Shown here in pieces: positions 23,402-26,111 of a stretch of 26,111 nucleotides of DNA. Position 1 is the first letter of the stretch. The number at the start of each line of letters is the position of its first letter. Under the pieces are notes generated by a model. That model made no database searches, was not told the DNA's origin, and saw only the letters and a list, made by a program, of their open reading frames with translations. The stretch is from NCBI GenBank assembly GCA_039680225.1, contig JBDKTK010000230.1:1-26111 (forward strand), in the 5' to 3' direction. The position numbers and the translations under genes were made by a program. The stretch comes from JBDKTK01 sp039680225. Lineage in GTDB: Bacteria; Desulfobacterota; Syntrophia; Syntrophales; UBA4778.

Positions 23402-24669
23402 TCGTACCTCAGCGCTTCCGCCGGGTCCAGCTTGGAGGCGCTCCAGGAAGGATAAAGGGTGGCGAGAAAACTTATCAGCAGGCTTCCGATGACTATAATC
23501 ACCAGGTCCCAGTAGTTTACCTGGGAGGGAAGCGAGCTCAGGTAGTAAACATCGCTGGGCAGGATTTTAATCCCGAACAGCTTCTCAATGTACAGGGAAA
23601 TCTCGGATAGGTTTGTGGCTATAAGGAGACCCGTTATTGCCCCGAAAAAAGTGCCCACCGAGCCGATAATCAGCCCCTGCATGACGAAGATCTTCATTAT
23701 GCCCCGGGATGAGGCGCCCATGGACTTGAGGATTGCTATATCCTTATTTTTTTCCATGACGACCATGATCAGGGTGCAGATTATGTTGAAAGCGGCAACA
23801 AGCACGATAAGGGCCAGGATGATGAACATGACCCTTTTTTCCAGCTTGAGCGCGGCAAAAAGGTTTTTGTTCATCTGCATCCAGTCCCTCGCCCAGAAGG
23901 GAAAGCCCAGTTTGTCGATAATCCGCTGCGCTATGGCCCTGGCCTGGTAAATGTCATCCACTTTTATTTCGATTCCCGTCACGCGGTCGCCCATGTTCAG
24001 CAGGTTCTGGCTGTCTTCCAGGGACGTAAATGCCAGGGTGGCGTCGTATTCAAAGAACCCGGAATCAAAGATGCCTACTACAAGGAACGGTTTAATGCGC
24101 GGCACCATTCCCATGGGAGTCGAGATGCCCATGGGGGAAAGGATTTCCACGGAGTCGAAGAGGGATATCCCTAAATTTTTGGCCAGTTCCCTCCCGATTA
24201 TAATCCCGGGATTGTCCTTGTCTTTGACGTCCTTCAACCCGGAGCGGCCTTCAGGAGTCAAATAAGAGAGTTGGCCGGCCTCCATTTTTCCGAGACTGAT
24301 GACTTTCGTCGCTGTGGAGGGATCAAGCCCCCTGAGGACGACCCCGCTGATTTCTCCCGATCTCCTCAACATGGCCTGGCTGTAAATAAAGGGAGTTGAG
24401 GCAATCACGCCCTTGATGGTTTCGACCTCCTTCATGACGGCTTGCGGGTTTTCCATGGGCCCGCCGTACTCGGTGAGGACAATATGGGAATTAATGCCAA
24501 GGATTTTGGTTCGCAGCTCCGATTCAAAACCGTTCATTACTGCCAGGACTATAATGAGGGCGGCCACCCCGAGGAGGATGCCGCCGATCGAGATGAACGT
24601 TATGACGGACACGAACACTTGTTTTCTTCGCGCCCGCAGGTAACGCATGCTTATAAATAATTCATACAT
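23398..24669 (-). CDS. Lipoprotein-releasing ABC transporter permease LolC/LolE
   Basis: A 423-residue permease of the LolC/E family. It opens MYELFISMRYLRARRKQVFVSVIT, with the first membrane helix at about 17-44. A large periplasmic domain (about 45-270) follows, then three helices near 280-305, 325-350 and 390-412, ending WSASKLDPAEALRYE, a family hallmark. With LolD it releases lipoproteins to the periplasmic carrier LolA. Only one permease gene is present, so a homodimer is likely unless a second copy lies elsewhere; gammaproteobacteria use a LolC-LolE pair. It starts 52 bases after lysS and overlaps lolD by four bases. No ribosome site is clear, but the N-terminus fits the family. Confidence 0.93.
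   Translation of the reverse strand: MYELFISMRYLRARRKQVFVSVITFISIGGILLGVAALIIVLAVMNGFESELRTKILGINSHIVLTEYGGPMENPQAVMKEVETIKGVIASTPFIYSQAMLRRSGEISGVVLRGLDPSTATKVISLGKMEAGQLSYLTPEGRSGLKDVKDKDNPGIIIGRELAKNLGISLFDSVEILSPMGISTPMGMVPRIKPFLVVGIFDSGFFEYDATLAFTSLEDSQNLLNMGDRVTGIEIKVDDIYQARAIAQRIIDKLGFPFWARDWMQMNKNLFAALKLEKRVMFIILALIVLVAAFNIICTLIMVVMEKNKDIAILKSMGASSRGIMKIFVMQGLIIGSVGTFFGAITGLLIATNLSEISLYIEKLFGIKILPSDVYYLSSLPSQVNYWDLVIIVIGSLLISFLATLYPSWSASKLDPAEALRYE
23407..23410 (-). promoter_or_regulatory. Ribosome binding site of lolD
   Basis: GAGG lies five bases before the GTG at 23401, inside the end of the lolC/E gene. It favours the GTG over the ATG three codons downstream. Confidence 0.5.
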
Positions 24670-24721
24670 AATCTTGTTTACCGATGGTCATCAGGATTGC
24701 TTTGAGGCCGGGGATGCTTTC

Positions 24722-26111
24722 TCATTTAACCGCTTCCCTGATCCTCATATGGGGAAAAAGAATTACATCCCTGATCGATGCCGAATCAGTAAAGATCATT
24801 ATGAGGCGGTCGATCCCGATGCCTTCTCCCGCCGTGGGCGGCATTGCGTATTCCAGGGCCCGGATGAAATCATCATCCATCTCGTGCGCCTCTTCATCGC
24901 CTGTTTCTTTTTCTTTCAACTGTATGGCAAAGCGCTCGCGCTGGTCGAACGGGTCGTTCAACTCGGAAAATGCATTGGCGATCTCCTTGCCGCAGATGTA
25001 CAGCTCAAACCTGTCCGTGAACACGGGATCCGCGGGGTTTTTCCGCGACAACGGCGAAACTGCCAGGGGGTACTGGGTAACAAACGTCGGCATTACGAGC
25101 TGCTGCTCAACTTTTTCATCGAAAATTGCCATCAGCACCTTGCCCCAGGACTCATTTTTCTTTACCGGGACATTCGAGTTCAGGGCAAATTCGAGCAGCT
25201 TTTCCCTGTCGTATATAATTGAAGGATCAACCCCGGCATACTTGACCAGGGCGTCTACGACGGTTATCCTCTGGAATGGAGGGGTGAAATCAAGCTCGGT
25301 CCCCTGATAAGTTATGGAAAGCGAACCGAACAGTTCCCGGCACAAATAGACGAGCAGCTCTTCCGTCAGGTCCATCAGGTCCTCGTATGTCGCATAGGCC
25401 AGGTAAAATTCCATCATGGTGAATTCGGGGTTGTGAAAGGTCGAGATGCCTTCGTTGCGGAAGTTCCTGTTGATCTCAAAAACCCTTTCCATCCCGCCCA
25501 CGACCAGCCTTTTCAGGTAAAGCTCCGGCGCGATCCGCAGGTAGAAATCCATTCCCAGGGCGTTGTGGAAGGTTTTGAACGGCTTCGCCATTGCTCCCCC
25601 GGGCATGGGCTGCATCATGGGGGTTTCAACCTCCAGGAAATCCCTCTCCAGCATGAATTGCCGGATCAACTGGATAATGCGGCTGCGTGCCTCGAAGACC
25701 TGCTTTACCTTGGGGTTTACAATCAGGTCGAGGTACCTCTGGCGGTAACGGATCTCGGTGTCCGTAAGGCCGTGCCATTTTTCCGGGAAAGTCTGCGTTG
25801 CCTTGGCCAGGAGCTTCAACCCTGCCGCTTCGATTGTAAGCTCCTTTGTCCTGGTCTTGAATACGCGCCCGGAAACCCAAATTATATCGCCTACTTCCAA
25901 TCTTTTAAAAATGGAGAACTCTTTCTCCCCCACTTTATCGCGGCGGACATATGCCTGGATCCTGCCCTTGCGGTCCTGGATGGTGACGAAAGACGCCTTT
26001 CCGAAGTCGCGCAATGCCATGATCCGGCCCGCGACCGAAAAGACCTCTTCAATTTTTTCCAGTTCCTCGTTCTCCATCTGACCTAAACGGTCGATAATAT
26101 CCTTGCTCGTG
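24722..26111 (-). CDS. lysS: Lysyl-tRNA synthetase, class II (5' end outside window)
   Basis: At least 462 residues of class II lysyl-tRNA synthetase, which charges tRNA-Lys in the cytoplasm. The N-terminal anticodon-binding OB fold begins with VSVAGRIMALRDFGKASF-like sequence. The catalytic core has motif 1 around FLEVETPMMQPMPGGAMAKPF, motif 2 FRNEGISTFHNPEFTMMEF and motif 3 GEGIGIDRLIMIFTDS. An internal Met at 26077 could be mistaken for the start. The frame stays open to the window edge, and the 11 upstream codons (TSKDIIDRLGQ) match the usual region before the OB fold. The family length is about 490-500, so roughly 30-40 residues are missing. The lysS-lolC order is common in deltaproteobacteria. 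Confidence 0.95.
   Translation of the reverse strand, partial: TSKDIIDRLGQMENEELEKIEEVFSVAGRIMALRDFGKASFVTIQDRKGRIQAYVRRDKVGEKEFSIFKRLEVGDIIWVSGRVFKTRTKELTIEAAGLKLLAKATQTFPEKWHGLTDTEIRYRQRYLDLIVNPKVKQVFEARSRIIQLIRQFMLERDFLEVETPMMQPMPGGAMAKPFKTFHNALGMDFYLRIAPELYLKRLVVGGMERVFEINRNFRNEGISTFHNPEFTMMEFYLAYATYEDLMDLTEELLVYLCRELFGSLSITYQGTELDFTPPFQRITVVDALVKYAGVDPSIIYDREKLLEFALNSNVPVKKNESWGKVLMAIFDEKVEQQLVMPTFVTQYPLAVSPLSRKNPADPVFTDRFELYICGKEIANAFSELNDPFDQRERFAIQLKEKETGDEEAHEMDDDFIRALEYAMPPTAGEGIGIDRLIMIFTDSASIRDVILFPHMRIREAVK

Noticed and set aside
26075..26077. ATG at 26077 as the lysS start
   Set aside because: The frame stays open to the window edge and the upstream residues match the usual LysS N-terminal region, so the gene is simply cut by the window.

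Overview
The window comes from a Gram-negative bacterium with lipopolysaccharide. One strand carries a nearly unbroken envelope-assembly locus: lysS, lolC/E, lolD, bamA, skp, lpxD, lpxA, gnnA, gnnB, lpxB, a GT4 glycosyltransferase, msbA, lpxK, an lpxL-like acyltransferase, waaF, gmhB, waaC, a PagL-like barrel and a Trm112-family zinc protein. The lysS-lol-bamA-skp-lpxD-lpxA order and the long BamA resemble Desulfobacterota (deltaproteobacteria) or nearby phyla. That placement is an inference from gene order and protein character; no rRNA or other taxonomic marker is present.

Region 1 (64-3251, minus) holds pseB and a gene that fuses an RmlD-like short-chain reductase to a PseC-like aminotransferase. 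This is the start of a pseudaminic-acid-type pathway that probably continues past the left edge. Region 2 (3252-3576) is the only gene-free stretch over 300 bases. It is a divergent intergenic region with a nested palindrome and a leader hairpin. Region 3 (3577-6137, plus) holds a GT9 glycosyltransferase translationally coupled to a secreted protein with eleven PD40-type propeller repeats. Region 4 (6141-26111, minus) is the long envelope operon, convergent with region 3 with only three bases between the two stop codons.

In region 4 the genes act together. BamA, Skp and LolC/D install outer-membrane proteins and lipoproteins. LpxA, LpxD, LpxB, LpxK and the LpxL-like enzyme build lipid A. GnnA and GnnB, lying between lpxA and lpxB, should convert UDP-GlcNAc to its 3-amino analogue, which predicts lipid A with amide-linked acyl chains at position 3. 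GmhB, WaaC, WaaF and the GT4 enzyme make and attach inner-core heptose and other core sugars, and MsbA flips the product. Most junctions are ATGA/GTGA overlaps or direct stop-start contacts, so translation is probably coupled through the operon.

The most notable points are: an in-frame TAA inside an otherwise intact gmhB, at a codon that aligns with a glutamine in the E. coli protein; the gnnA-gnnB pair; the reductase-PseC fusion; an extra N-terminal TolB_N/FlgO-like domain on BamA; a PagL-like protein with Asn where the catalytic Glu is expected; and a 55-residue Trm112 protein that starts with GTG. No mobile elements, tRNA or rRNA genes, or CRISPR arrays were recognised.
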